Positions 46,580-56,585 of a DNA stretch of 64,000 nucleotides are shown piece after piece. The DNA is from CAMPJM01 sp964440915 (lineage in GTDB: Bacteria; Bacteroidota; Bacteroidia; Cytophagales; Cyclobacteriaceae): positions 1-64,000 of the forward strand of contig CAYTTV010000001.1 in assembly GCA_964440915.1 (NCBI GenBank), given 5' to 3'. The notes beneath the pieces were generated by a model. That model worked only from the letters and a program-made list of their open reading frames with translations, did not search any database and was not told where the DNA came from. Numbering within the stretch: position 1 is the stretch's first letter; every line of letters begins with the position of its first letter. The position numbers were made by a program, and so were the translations under genes.

Positions 46580-47668
46580 TCATTCAAAGCTTATTAGCCT
46601 AGACAAAAACTCATCCGTTTCATCGATCACCAAGGTTGGATCCCAGTTATCTACAATCTTCGTTGGCGTATCCGCATACACGGTTTTCAAAACATTGGCG
46701 ATGGTGAACTCGGCGGCTTCCTCGGCACTAAGCACTTTTGCCCAAGCCACTCTTTTATTAGAGGCAGCACCTTCCCCCGTGTTTTTGTATTCTACATAAC
46801 GGGCTGTCGTTTCATTGTCAGCGTTGCCCCAATTGTTCCAGCCTTCTGGTTTTATCGCATCCGACATTTCACAGTTAATAAAAGCTACTGCGGCATGAGG
46901 CCTCCAAGGTCTGCCCAAGGTAGTAATATGCCTTCCTGTACCAGTAATAGAACAATCTTTGAATACATAGCCATAATCGACATATGGCTCAGTAGAAGCA
47001 GCCGTAATAGCACTGCCGCCTTTGGTGTGAAGCTGGCATTGGTCAAAAAATGCCGTAGAAGGCCCAAAGATAAAATCTGTGGAACCTTCTATGTAGCAAT
47101 TTTTGAAATATTGGCGAAACCTTCCACCATACATTGTATCTTGATATCCTAAGAAACGGCAATTAACAAATACTGCCTTATCGCCTCCTATATAAATAGC
47201 CAATGCTTGCCCAACAGGTCCGGCTGAATTCTCGAAGGTGATATTTTTGGCATAAAATCCTTCACCGTAAATAAAATTGCTGGAGGAGCCGCTGGTGCCA
47301 TATTCTTCGCCTGTTTCTGGGTTGACCTTTGAAGCATAATTATCGAAGGTCAAGATCACCTCAGAAGCGCTTTCTCCAATTATGGTAACATTGACTTTGT
47401 TTTTATGCAACGTCAGTACTTCTTTGTATGTGCCCTTTTTGATGTATATCACGACACGCTCTCTGCTGAAATTAGGAACAGCATCAAAAGCCTCTTGCAC
47501 GGTAGTAAAGTCTCCTGTACCATCTGCAGCCACTACAAAATCGAATTCCGTTGGCGTCAATTCCTCCTCAATAATACCAACTTCATCATCGCTCTTGCTA
47601 CATCCCACTATTAATATGGGGCATAATAGCGCACACGCAAACAATAGTTTTATAAGGTTTATTTTCAT
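46580..47668 (-). CDS. Pectin methylesterase, CE8 (third of three), surface-type lipoprotein
   Basis: 362 residues from ATG 47668 (MKINLIKLLFACALL), chosen because it opens a lipoprotein signal with lipobox LIVGC (Cys23); the frame reaches 47710 and would overlap the PL1 gene. After the cysteine comes SKSDDEVGIIEEE, an acidic stretch resembling the Bacteroidota lipoprotein export signal, so surface display is likely. CE8 residues: Q154, D177 in GYQDTMY, D198 in GSTDFIFG and R253 in LGRPWRP. It should demethylate pectin outside the cell, opening it to the neighbouring PL1 lyase. Confidence 0.92.
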   Translation of the reverse strand: MKINLIKLLFACALLCPILIVGCSKSDDEVGIIEEELTPTEFDFVVAADGTGDFTTVQEAFDAVPNFSRERVVIYIKKGTYKEVLTLHKNKVNVTIIGESASEVILTFDNYASKVNPETGEEYGTSGSSSNFIYGEGFYAKNITFENSAGPVGQALAIYIGGDKAVFVNCRFLGYQDTMYGGRFRQYFKNCYIEGSTDFIFGPSTAFFDQCQLHTKGGSAITAASTEPYVDYGYVFKDCSITGTGRHITTLGRPWRPHAAVAFINCEMSDAIKPEGWNNWGNADNETTARYVEYKNTGEGAASNKRVAWAKVLSAEEAAEFTIANVLKTVYADTPTKIVDNWDPTLVIDETDEFLSRLISFE

Positions 47669-47696
47669 GCCTTTCAGCTTGTTATATCCTATGGAA

Positions 47697-49202
47697 CTAC
47701 TTTTTTGCATCGATGATGTGTTTTACCAAACTGTTGATATATACTTCCACATTGTCATACGCTGTGCTTAAATCTCTGCCGTTGGCTTGATCCTTATTAG
47801 GGTCTAGATTCATAGCGATTTTCCATTCATCGGGCATTCCATCACCAGCACTATCTAAAGGTGGAGGCAATGTCTCTAGGACAGGCCACCCTCCCACATC
47901 ACCTTGGGTATCGATAATGCCCTTTGTGCTACCGTTTGAGCCTTCATAAGTATAGCTACCTTCCCGTACGTCTTCGGTTACCCGTTCGTCGACCGCATCT
48001 CGTACCAAAGAGGCCCCTGCGTAGTCAAGGATTAGTCCATAGGCTTCCTCTGCAGTATGGGTAGTCACGTTATTGTCAATCTCATGGGGCGTAGCAATTC
48101 TCAAGGCTAACTTATCTTCTTCCGGCACTGTTCCGTAGCTATTGTGGAATTGATTATAAACACCGTATGTCCAATTATCATTAGTTGTTTGAGCACTCCC
48201 CTCTACATAGTTGCCATCGATAAAGAACTTGCCCCATATATCGTAAACCTCTGTGCCTTCATTCTTATTTTTGTCGATCGAGATTATCCTGTTCCTTTTG
48301 GAACCCGACGGGGAAGCAGGGCCAGGCTTGTAATAGTTGTTCACGATGTTTACGTTCATCGCCTCACCGCCATAAGTGCTGTTGCCTACCCAATTATAGA
48401 TTATGTTGTTCCGCATGTCGACCAGGTCGGTTAGGGCAAAAGCTTTTCCAGCCTCTTCTCCCAACCTTGGGTTACGGCTATCGTGGTGGGCCAAAAGGTT
48501 GTGATGAAATGAAGCATTTCTTCCTCCCCATATCCCGCCATATCCATGCGCTCCTTTATCATGCACAGAGTTTCTCAAGCTTTCTGCTATAATGCACCAC
48601 TGGAGCGTAGTGTTCTCATTGGCATACATGGAAACGCACTCATCTGTAGACCAGCTCATGGAGCAATGGTCCACAATAATATTTTTATTGAACCTGCTTT
48701 CCAGCGCATCGGCTTCTTGCTGCGCTTCATCGCCCATTCTAAACCTTAGGAAGCGAATAATTACATTATCTGTCTGAATGACGACTGGATAATTCTTGAT
48801 CGTAATGCCATCACCAGGTGCAGTTTGACCAGCAATGGTCAGGTCTCCATTACGAATGTTGAGCCTGGATTTTAATTCAATATTGCCTGAAACTTTAAAA
48901 AGAATATACCTTGGCCCAAAAGCATCGATGGCTGCTCGTAAGCTGCCTGGTCCTGCATCCTGTAGGTTGGTTACATATATAACCTTTCCCCCTCGGCCTC
49001 CTGTAGTATATTTCCCAAAACCTTCTGCTCCTGGAAAGGCAAGTGCCTCTTCATCTACCGGTTCTAAGTCGGGATCTTCATCATCAATCTGCTCATCATC
49101 TTGGTCAGGATCGACTTTGTCATCGCTCTTGCAACTGGCCATGCTCATGAACAGAAAAAAGCTTAAAATTAAAAATAGGTATTGTGGAATTTTATAATTC
49201 AT
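47697..49202 (-). CDS. Pectate lyase, PL1 family, surface-type lipoprotein
   Basis: 501-residue lipoprotein, lipobox SMASC (Cys24). A 30-residue linker full of Asp and Glu (CKSDDKVDPDQDDEQ and on) follows, which fits a surface-export signal plus spacer. The PL1 helix opens AFPGAEGFGKYTTGGRGG and contains LTIAGQTAPGDGITIKNYP, NIIVDHCSMSWSTDE and FHHNLLAHHDSRNPRL. It is a close paralogue of the lyase at 45183-46499 but longer at the N-terminus and with a different C-terminal insert. It is the first gene after the repeat-rich spacer at 49203-49377. Confidence 0.92.
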   Translation of the reverse strand: MNYKIPQYLFLILSFFLFMSMASCKSDDKVDPDQDDEQIDDEDPDLEPVDEEALAFPGAEGFGKYTTGGRGGKVIYVTNLQDAGPGSLRAAIDAFGPRYILFKVSGNIELKSRLNIRNGDLTIAGQTAPGDGITIKNYPVVIQTDNVIIRFLRFRMGDEAQQEADALESRFNKNIIVDHCSMSWSTDECVSMYANENTTLQWCIIAESLRNSVHDKGAHGYGGIWGGRNASFHHNLLAHHDSRNPRLGEEAGKAFALTDLVDMRNNIIYNWVGNSTYGGEAMNVNIVNNYYKPGPASPSGSKRNRIISIDKNKNEGTEVYDIWGKFFIDGNYVEGSAQTTNDNWTYGVYNQFHNSYGTVPEEDKLALRIATPHEIDNNVTTHTAEEAYGLILDYAGASLVRDAVDERVTEDVREGSYTYEGSNGSTKGIIDTQGDVGGWPVLETLPPPLDSAGDGMPDEWKIAMNLDPNKDQANGRDLSTAYDNVEVYINSLVKHIIDAKK

Positions 49203-49377
49203 CTTTTGGGATTTTAGATGTTAGACAGCAGATGTTAGACTTAAGACCTAAGACTTAAAACTTGAGATATTAGACTTGGGAATTAAGACATTAGAGAATT
49301 TGTCTATTCTCTAATGTCTACCCTATCATCTTAATAATTCACTTCTATTGTCTATTATCTGATGTCTTAGTACTTTC
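49203..49377. repeat. Word-repeat spacer with 13-bp hairpin
   Basis: The spacer is built of variants of TTAGACTTAAGACCTAAGAC and ATGTTAGACAGCAGATGTTAG. It holds a perfect 13-bp inverted repeat, AGACATTAGAGAA at 49286-49298 and its complement at 49307-49319, which may stop or stabilise transcripts between the susCD-type unit and the enzyme genes. Confidence 0.6.
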
Positions 49378-51000
49378 TTATTCGCTTCTATCTCTTGTAG
49401 GGTCTCCAGCCGTGTCTTTGCCTTCAAAGCTGTCATCTTTGATGGTAAAGTTGCCGTTTGCTGGATCTACAAACAAGTCTTCCGAAGTACCTGCATAAGG
49501 CTTCAGATCAGGGATGTGATTTCCAGTGCTTACATAATCTGAAGTGCTGTAGGTGTTACTTGAACTTACTAAACCATTATCTGTTCTTACCCCTTTTACT
49601 TTCACTTCTCCGTCACCATCTGGGTCTCCAAGGCCTATTCCGAAAATGCTGTTATTTATCTCTACACCATTAGTAACATCTACACCGTTATAATCCACCA
49701 AATATCGTGTTGCTTGAGGAGCTTGGTTGAAAGTACAATTATCGATTAGAATTGAATTGCTTGCTGCTTTACTAATAAAAATTCTCTCAACCTTATATAT
49801 TGTACTGTTGGTGATTTTAATATTATCAACTCTTGAACCAGCATGATCTATATTAACTACTCCATAACCTAGTACGTCTCTAATAACAGTATTATTAAAA
49901 TTGAAATCAGTTATGGTAACATCTGGAGTTTTTATACGGCTTACCCCTCTAAATGCTCTAATTATACATCCCTCAAAACTGATTTTACCAACATCACCTG
50001 CATTATCTATGTTGAAAACATAGTTTCCAGTTCCATTACCGATCAACTCCAAATTCTCAAATTCTATAAAATCAATAACACTGCCTTCAGCGATATCAAA
50101 ATTGCTGCTTGTCAAGTCAACCAATGCCTTGCCTGGCTCAAATGTTACCTCGCTCATGATTTTCACAGAACGGTCAAGCAATGTCGTGGCATCGATCGTG
50201 TAAGTCACTCCCTTTTTCAGGAGTACAATGCTACCGGCATCAATCTGCGAAAGGGTATCTTGCAGCACAGACGGGCGGTCAGTTATGCCAGTGAGGTCAA
50301 TTACACCTTCTTCTAGTGCTTCTGTGGTGGTAAACACAATAGTGCCTTTTGAGTTTGCTCCGGCGAATATTTCTGCACTATAGCGTGTCTCCGACTCAAG
50401 GCCTATGATTAGTTTCTGCCTGTTGAGGATATCCGCTTCATCCAAATCAATTGTAATGCCTCCGCCTACAGGCTCGCCTTCAGCATCAATGGCTGTTACC
50501 ACGATTTTGCTAATACCGGCAGATTCTCTCCAAGACAACACGGCCCCTTCATGGGTAATGTCAGCATTGCCTAAAGGCAAGAAAATTTGCTCCCCTCTAA
50601 TCCTAAAGCTGGAACTCACTACCCAGCCAGACTCGGCACTGTTTTCATTAGCATTTGCCTTTACCCTGGCAAAATAAGGTGTTCTCACCTGTATATCTTG
50701 GTCTGTAATCGTTACCCCTGCAGTATCCGTCACTGTAGTAAATACTACGTCAGTCTCAAACAGCGTATCGGCTGCTACCTCTACCGTGTAGCTTACATCC
50801 ATACCTGAAGTATGCAAAGATGGGTGCCACGATAAAAACACTGAAGTTTCAGCGCTTGTCGCCTTTATTTCGCTTGCAGGAGTAAACATCCGCTTAGGGA
50901 CGCCGACTTCCAAGTCGTCGTCCTTTTCACACGAGGCTAATGTCAGCATAGCCAGTACAGCCGCGGATAATAGCCAATAAGATTTTAATATATTTTTCAT
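49378..51000 (-). CDS. DUF4957/DUF5123-like lipoprotein with fibronectin-III domain (pectin locus)
   Basis: 540 residues from ATG 51000 (MKNILKSYWLLSA), which begins a lipoprotein signal with lipobox TLASC (Cys24) and acidic tail EKDDDLE, so likely at the cell surface. The frame extends to 51132 but would overlap susD. Residues about 35-130 are a fibronectin-III-like domain (VFLSWHPSLHTSGMDVSYT); then a second beta-domain; then from LQDTLSQIDAGSIVLLKKG a parallel beta-helix-like region (FENLELIGNGTGNY, ITNSTIYKVERIF) as in DUF4957/DUF5123 proteins. It takes the place of SusE/SusF after susD. It may bind galacturonan, or be a beta-helix enzyme; no catalytic residues are evident. Confidence 0.75.
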   Translation of the reverse strand: MKNILKSYWLLSAAVLAMLTLASCEKDDDLEVGVPKRMFTPASEIKATSAETSVFLSWHPSLHTSGMDVSYTVEVAADTLFETDVVFTTVTDTAGVTITDQDIQVRTPYFARVKANANENSAESGWVVSSSFRIRGEQIFLPLGNADITHEGAVLSWRESAGISKIVVTAIDAEGEPVGGGITIDLDEADILNRQKLIIGLESETRYSAEIFAGANSKGTIVFTTTEALEEGVIDLTGITDRPSVLQDTLSQIDAGSIVLLKKGVTYTIDATTLLDRSVKIMSEVTFEPGKALVDLTSSNFDIAEGSVIDFIEFENLELIGNGTGNYVFNIDNAGDVGKISFEGCIIRAFRGVSRIKTPDVTITDFNFNNTVIRDVLGYGVVNIDHAGSRVDNIKITNSTIYKVERIFISKAASNSILIDNCTFNQAPQATRYLVDYNGVDVTNGVEINNSIFGIGLGDPDGDGEVKVKGVRTDNGLVSSSNTYSTSDYVSTGNHIPDLKPYAGTSEDLFVDPANGNFTIKDDSFEGKDTAGDPTRDRSE

Positions 51001-51034
51001 ATGATTTCTTTTAATCAAGTACTTTATTTCACTA

Positions 51035-52870
51035 TTAATAATCATAATCTTGGGTGAGATTATAATTCTGGTTAAGCACACCCGAAAAAATTGGGAAAAG
51101 CTCTCGGGCATTCGGCTGAAACTTGATAGCAAAACCTTTAAGCTCGCCTGTGATATTATCTTCCTTAATGGCGTCAGCCCAGCTTACTCGTATGTAGTCT
51201 TCCAAGCCAGTGCCAGACGCTGGCTCAGCCTTGAACATTACTTCAGATACAGATCCTCCATACAAGTTAAAGCCTGCAATCTCATCCTCTACAGATTCAG
51301 CGTTCAAGAAAGGTGTTTTCTTATAATATATATAGGTTGGGATATTAGCGTACTTTCCTTCCTGATTCATCATATCTCTCAGGTTTTGTCTGGTCTTTTC
51401 AATTGTAGTAGCCAATAGGTTCCAACGGATCAGGTCATATTTGCGTATGCCTTCGCCTCCAAACTCCAACAGTCTTTCATGTACAATTGCATCGAAAAAG
51501 CCTTGGTAATCGGTAGGGATCGCACCCATTTTGTCCTCATGTCCTGCAAAGGCTCTTTTCCTCACCTCTTCTAAGGCTGTAATTGCCTCTCCAGAAGGAC
51601 CGCCGTTCAACTCATTGTCCGCTTCAGCAAACATCAGCAGAATGTCTGCATAACGTAAAATCGGCCAATCGATGCCCAGGTTTTGGTTCGTACCCGCTAT
51701 GCTGGTCCAGTATTTTCTGAACTTACCATCTCTCATCAGCAATGGTGTAGTCAGTTCTTTATTGTCGTCATTGTCAATCTGGAAATAAGCCAATGTAACA
51801 TCCCTTCTTGAATCACCTTCAGGAGCAAACTCATAGAAATAAGTAGGGATCGCCTCTGTACCTCCGTTGGCTTTTCCATACTTAGAGTTGTCCGCGATTC
51901 TAATCCCAGTAGCGTATCCTAGCTTACTGTCAGATCGGGAATTACCTCCAAACGCTCCTACTTGGAATATCCACTCATTAGTAGGATCTAGGCTCTGCCC
52001 ATGCAATGTTTTGAAAAGATTTTCATACACTGGATTCAGGCCATTTTCCCCTCTATCGATTATATCTTTGCATTCTTTTCGTGCAATTTCATAATAGTCT
52101 TTATAATCGCTCCTGCGCTCCATGACCTGTGGATCTCTTCGTAAAGAGTACCCGCCTCGTGCAAGGGCAATTCTTGCGCGCAATCCTTTTACGGCAGCTT
52201 TGCTAATCCTTGTTGCAGGATCGCCAGACTCACTTCTCCACGGCACATAATCTGCAGCAAGAGCAAGGTCTTCCAGTAATCTATCATAAATCACGTCCCT
52301 GTCTGTCTTAGGAAGGTAAAGATCATCCAACAAAGCAGAAGGCTGGAACTGTGCGGGAACATCACCCCAGTTGCGGATCAGTTCATAGTAAAACTGCGCC
52401 CTAAGCGTGAGTGCTTCTCCCAAATATTTGCGCATCAGTCTTTGCTCTTCCTCTGTGCCTCCATCAAATAGAGATGACTCGGGTATGAATTGTATCAAGT
52501 TATTGGCAGATTCGATACCTGCATAAAACTGCAAAAACGGCCTGTACATCTCTGTATTATCAGGATGCACGCCATACCCACTAATACCTCTTCGGTCAAG
52601 TGAGTTATAATCTCCTCCTACTTTAAAATCTTCTCCACCTTTGGGGTAAAGCACCGAGACCCTACTTCCATAGGCGTCATCTCCCATGAGATTACTATAA
52701 ACCCCTACAAGGGCCGACATGGTATAAGAGGTGCTTTCAAAAACTGGGGTTTGCGAAACTTCAGAAGGATTTTCATAATCTAAGAAATCCTCGCAGCCTG
52801 AAAAGAGCAATAAGCTTCCTGTGAGCATGCTCAAGACAAAGGACTTTATTTTTATATCTATGAATTTCAT
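51035..52870 (-). CDS. SusD/RagB-family glycan-binding lipoprotein (pectin locus)
   Basis: 611-residue SusD homologue: lipobox FSGC (Cys26) followed by EDFLDYENPSEVSQTPVF. SusD blocks include EALTLRAQFYYELIRNWGDVP, LRARIALARGGYSL and ILRYADILLMFAEADNEL, and VHERLLEFGGEGIRKYDLIRWN in the C-terminal half. It binds pectic oligosaccharides on top of the adjacent SusC. Gap to susC is 18 bp. Substrate is inferred from the downstream PL1/CE8/GH28/GH105 set. Confidence 0.93.
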   Translation of the reverse strand: MKFIDIKIKSFVLSMLTGSLLLFSGCEDFLDYENPSEVSQTPVFESTSYTMSALVGVYSNLMGDDAYGSRVSVLYPKGGEDFKVGGDYNSLDRRGISGYGVHPDNTEMYRPFLQFYAGIESANNLIQFIPESSLFDGGTEEEQRLMRKYLGEALTLRAQFYYELIRNWGDVPAQFQPSALLDDLYLPKTDRDVIYDRLLEDLALAADYVPWRSESGDPATRISKAAVKGLRARIALARGGYSLRRDPQVMERRSDYKDYYEIARKECKDIIDRGENGLNPVYENLFKTLHGQSLDPTNEWIFQVGAFGGNSRSDSKLGYATGIRIADNSKYGKANGGTEAIPTYFYEFAPEGDSRRDVTLAYFQIDNDDNKELTTPLLMRDGKFRKYWTSIAGTNQNLGIDWPILRYADILLMFAEADNELNGGPSGEAITALEEVRKRAFAGHEDKMGAIPTDYQGFFDAIVHERLLEFGGEGIRKYDLIRWNLLATTIEKTRQNLRDMMNQEGKYANIPTYIYYKKTPFLNAESVEDEIAGFNLYGGSVSEVMFKAEPASGTGLEDYIRVSWADAIKEDNITGELKGFAIKFQPNARELFPIFSGVLNQNYNLTQDYDY

Positions 52871-52888
52871 AAAGACAATATTTATTAG

Positions 52889-55800
52889 TTAGAAAGTAAT
52901 GTTTACACCACCCAATATAAACCTGCTTCGTGGGTATGCGGCATAGTCCACTGAGGGTGTAAGCGGGTTACCGCGTCGCGTATTGGCTTCAGGATCATAT
53001 CCGGTGTATCCTGTGATCGTCCACAAGTTATTTACAGTAGCATATACCCTGAATTTAGATATGCCAATTCTGCTCACTAAGCTTTCTGGAAGAGAATATC
53101 CCAGCGTCAAATTGCTGATACGCAAATAAGAACCATCCTCAATAGCAAAAGAATGCAAGAAATACTGTCCTTGAGCCGGTGTCCAGTACTTCGTGTTCTG
53201 GTTCATCTCTGTTAGCATATCTGGGTTAGTCACCAATTCTCCATTATCATTGAACCACTTCCAGCGATCATTCATAAGAGCCATCATGTTATTGTCTCTG
53301 TACAAATACTGAGTAGTATATTCAATCTTATTGGCATTGTACACCTTGTTGCCCACGGAGAAGTTCATGAATAAGCTCAAGTCGAAGTTCTTATAAGTAA
53401 ACTGTTGGTTGAAACCACCAATGAATTTCGGTTGAGCATTGCCCAGAACAGTCCTGTCTTCCGTGGTGATCATCATGTCTTCTGAGTCGCTGAGCTTTTT
53501 CAGTTTTAGGTCACCTGGTTGTGGAACCCTGTTTCCTAATGCTACTTGTTGGCTATTAGGAACATCATCTCTCAGTTGGTATGCCCATGTTCCATCCCCA
53601 TTATTGATCACATTAAAGTCATCTACGGTATAGAAGCCGTCAGTTACATATCCATAGAATTGCCCCACGGGTTGCCCTACTTCTACTTGGAAATCCTGAT
53701 AAGTTGAGTGAATCCATCCTGACTCCGTCAAATAGCTTTTCAAAGGATTCCCGTCAGTGTCTATCCCTAAATTCAATATGGTATTTTTGTTAAAAGCCAT
53801 GTTGAAATTAGTCGTCCAATTAAAATCATTCCCCTCTGCCACTATCCCTTGTAATTGGATCTCTAAACCTTTATTCTCTGTCTCTCCAATATTCTGTGTT
53901 TGGACTGAGTATCCACTTGTTGGCGGGATATTGGCTCTCAACAGCAAGTCTTTGGTAGAGTTTTGATATACTTCAACAGAACCGCTTAACCTACCGCGGA
54001 ACATGGAAAAGTCTACAGCGAGGTTACGAGAAAGTGTGCTTTCCCAAACCAAGGACCTATTGGTAAGCCTAGGAATATACATTCCAGGCGTTATTGACTC
54101 CGTGAATGCATAACCATAGTTTCCAGAAGTCATAAACGTTGACTTCCACTCGTCGGCAGGTATTCTGTTGTTACCCACAGCACCGATACTGGCCCGAAAT
54201 TTCAGGTCATCAAGCCAGCTTCTTGCTCCTTGCATGAAATTCTCTTCTCCTATATGCCATGCTACTGCCCCAGAAGGGAAATATCCGACGCGGTTTTCAG
54301 GAGCAAACATAGAAGAAGCATCGCGGCGTAGCGAAACCGTGGCCCTATATTTACCTCTAAAGTCATAAGCAGCACTTCCAAACCAAGAAAATGTTCTATT
54401 TGATCCAACACGTGTAGTTGGCGCATCTTGTATAAGTCCTGCAGGCGGGGTGGCCTTGCCAATTCCTGCATAGGCTTGTTCGGCAGTAATATCAACTGGC
54501 AACCACTTTGTAGTTATGCCTCGATCCTTTGAATCTCTTTGCCAGATCTCCTGTCCTACCAATATGCTCAGGTTGTGGTCGTCCCCAATCCTTGTTTTAT
54601 AATTCAAAGTGTTGGAGTTTGTCAACGACAAATACTGAGCCCCTGTCATTTGCACTACTGGTTGGTCGTTGTTCTGACGGGCTATACTGGTCACCACTCC
54701 GTTGAACGTGTTACGATCTCTGTCAGTAGCGTTAATACCAAATACTGACCTGAAGGTTAATCCTTTAATAAGGTCATAGCTGAACCAACCGTTCAAAATG
54801 ACGTCATTCCTATTATCCTCTCTCAGCTCTTGATTGGCTAGCAATACCGGGCTGGTGAGATTGGTAAGGTTGGCATATTCTGGATCAAACTCATCTACTA
54901 CGCTTTCCATACCAGGTGCTACAAAAGGTCTGAAACGCACAGCATTTCTTAGCCTGTTTGAGCTTTGGGTACCTGTACTGGAAGTCCCTACACCTTCTAC
55001 CGTCTGACGGCTATACCGTGAAGTAAATCCGAGCCTAAGCTTATCTGTGGCCCTGTGGTCGAACTTAAAAGATGCTAAAGTTCTGACATACCCGGAGTTT
55101 AGCATAATACCTTCTTCATCGGTATGGTTCAGGCTAAAGTTAAAATTGGTCTTCCCTGTTCCCCCTATTACGTTTAGGATATGTGTTTGACTTACGGCAT
55201 CTCTACCGAATACCTCATCCTGCCAGTTAGCAAACGGCATGTCTTTATAAAGTTCGAGATCTTCATACCTGCCATAACGCTCTCTAAAACTCCTTCTCGT
55301 ATCTTCATTGGTATTATAATTATAGATCTGGTGCTGATACTTTACATAATCGTAAGGATTCATCACATCTAGTGTGTTCACGATGCTACGTACGCCCATA
55401 TGCCCATTATAAGATACCTGGGTTGGCATGTCTGTACCGCCTTTTGTAGTAATGACCACCACACCATTGGCTCCTCTTGCGCCATATATGGCTGTAGAGG
55501 CAGCATCCTTCAATACATCAATTGACTGGATTTCCTGTGGCGATAAGAAATTAAGGGCATCTTCCACCTGTATCCCGTCCACAATATACAATGGAGAGTT
55601 ATCACCTGTAATAGAAGTTCCTCCTCTTACCCTAATTTGGACGTCGGCACCAGGTGTACCTTCTGAAGTAGTTACTTGTACCCCTGCAAGTCTCCCTGCA
55701 AGCACTTCACCTGCTGTACTCAAAGGCACATCCTGTAATTCGCGTGCGTTTACAGAAGATACGGAACTGGTCAACTCTCTACGGGTAACGGTTGTATACC

Positions 55801-56191
55801 CTACCACTACCACTTCATCCAGTTGCGTTATATCCGATATCAAAGTCACGTTGATCTGCGATTGGTTATTGACAGGGATTTCTTCAGTGAGATATCCTAC
55901 ATAGGAAAATACCAATATTGCTTCAGGATCATTTACTCGCAAAGAGTAGTGTCCATCAATATCAGTAATAGTGCCATTGTTCGTCCCTTTCACCAATACT
56001 GTAGCGCCTGGGATAGTTGAGCCGTCGTCATCAGCCCTAACCTGCCCGGATACTGTTACTTGAGCAAAACTATAACTGGTCGTTGCCACAAACATGCAGA
56101 CAAACAGCGATGTTATACGCCAACGATCGGCAATTATTCTGCTTTTGCTTTTCAAAAAGCGATGGAACTTTTGTACGAAAAGATATTGCAT
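52889..56191 (-). CDS. SusC/RagA-family TonB-dependent transporter (pectin locus)
   Basis: 1100-residue outer-membrane transporter. Signal peptide ending near SYSFAQ, carboxypeptidase-regulatory-like domain (VSGQVRADDDGSTIPGATV), TonB-box/plug (EVVVVGYTTVTRRELTSSV; DVLKDAASTAIYGARGANGV) and a long barrel ending RFILGGVNITF. It imports pectin fragments. It is the first gene of the large pectin operon; its upstream region holds two operator-like palindromes. Confidence 0.93.
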   Translation of the reverse strand: MQYLFVQKFHRFLKSKSRIIADRWRITSLFVCMFVATTSYSFAQVTVSGQVRADDDGSTIPGATVLVKGTNNGTITDIDGHYSLRVNDPEAILVFSYVGYLTEEIPVNNQSQINVTLISDITQLDEVVVVGYTTVTRRELTSSVSSVNARELQDVPLSTAGEVLAGRLAGVQVTTSEGTPGADVQIRVRGGTSITGDNSPLYIVDGIQVEDALNFLSPQEIQSIDVLKDAASTAIYGARGANGVVVITTKGGTDMPTQVSYNGHMGVRSIVNTLDVMNPYDYVKYQHQIYNYNTNEDTRRSFRERYGRYEDLELYKDMPFANWQDEVFGRDAVSQTHILNVIGGTGKTNFNFSLNHTDEEGIMLNSGYVRTLASFKFDHRATDKLRLGFTSRYSRQTVEGVGTSSTGTQSSNRLRNAVRFRPFVAPGMESVVDEFDPEYANLTNLTSPVLLANQELREDNRNDVILNGWFSYDLIKGLTFRSVFGINATDRDRNTFNGVVTSIARQNNDQPVVQMTGAQYLSLTNSNTLNYKTRIGDDHNLSILVGQEIWQRDSKDRGITTKWLPVDITAEQAYAGIGKATPPAGLIQDAPTTRVGSNRTFSWFGSAAYDFRGKYRATVSLRRDASSMFAPENRVGYFPSGAVAWHIGEENFMQGARSWLDDLKFRASIGAVGNNRIPADEWKSTFMTSGNYGYAFTESITPGMYIPRLTNRSLVWESTLSRNLAVDFSMFRGRLSGSVEVYQNSTKDLLLRANIPPTSGYSVQTQNIGETENKGLEIQLQGIVAEGNDFNWTTNFNMAFNKNTILNLGIDTDGNPLKSYLTESGWIHSTYQDFQVEVGQPVGQFYGYVTDGFYTVDDFNVINNGDGTWAYQLRDDVPNSQQVALGNRVPQPGDLKLKKLSDSEDMMITTEDRTVLGNAQPKFIGGFNQQFTYKNFDLSLFMNFSVGNKVYNANKIEYTTQYLYRDNNMMALMNDRWKWFNDNGELVTNPDMLTEMNQNTKYWTPAQGQYFLHSFAIEDGSYLRISNLTLGYSLPESLVSRIGISKFRVYATVNNLWTITGYTGYDPEANTRRGNPLTPSVDYAAYPRSRFILGGVNITF

Positions 56192-56398
56192 AAGATTTAG
56201 ATTATATGAATTATGTTGCTATTACTATTCTAAATAGCGTCTCATCGGTATTTATGGAGGTAAAAAAAGGCCTTCTTCCCTTTCGGATTCAGAAGGCACT
56301 CTTTTCCACTACTAACTAACTTATATGAAAACACTACTAATTACACTTTAAATTTTTGACTGCGAAAAGGATAAAATTCCTCAAAAGTTCCTCCGAAC

Positions 56399-56414
56399 TG
56401 CGCAATCGATTGCA
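56399..56414. promoter_or_regulatory. Operator-like palindrome upstream of pectin susC (LacI-type)
   Basis: TGCGCAATCGATTGCA. Its core GCAATCGATTGC is a perfect 12-bp palindrome with a central CG, the layout usual for LacI/GalR-family operators. The same 16 bp recur at 58918-58933 upstream of the PL1 gene. Confidence 0.6.
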
Positions 56415-56585
56415 TATTAAAAATAAAATCAGGGAATTACAAAACAAATAGTATTTCCTTTGCAAATTTCATAGAATAATTCATTAATTGTCGTTTTTAT
56501 CAACATTTATCAGAATTAATAGCTGAGATTATTACTTGCTATACACCCTCAATGTAGAAACGAACGAACGAATTGTGTTATAAAT

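Noticed and set aside
51001..51132. Extended N-terminus of the DUF4957-like protein
   Set aside because: It overlaps the end of susD and lacks a signal; ATG at 51000 gives a perfect lipoprotein signal peptide.
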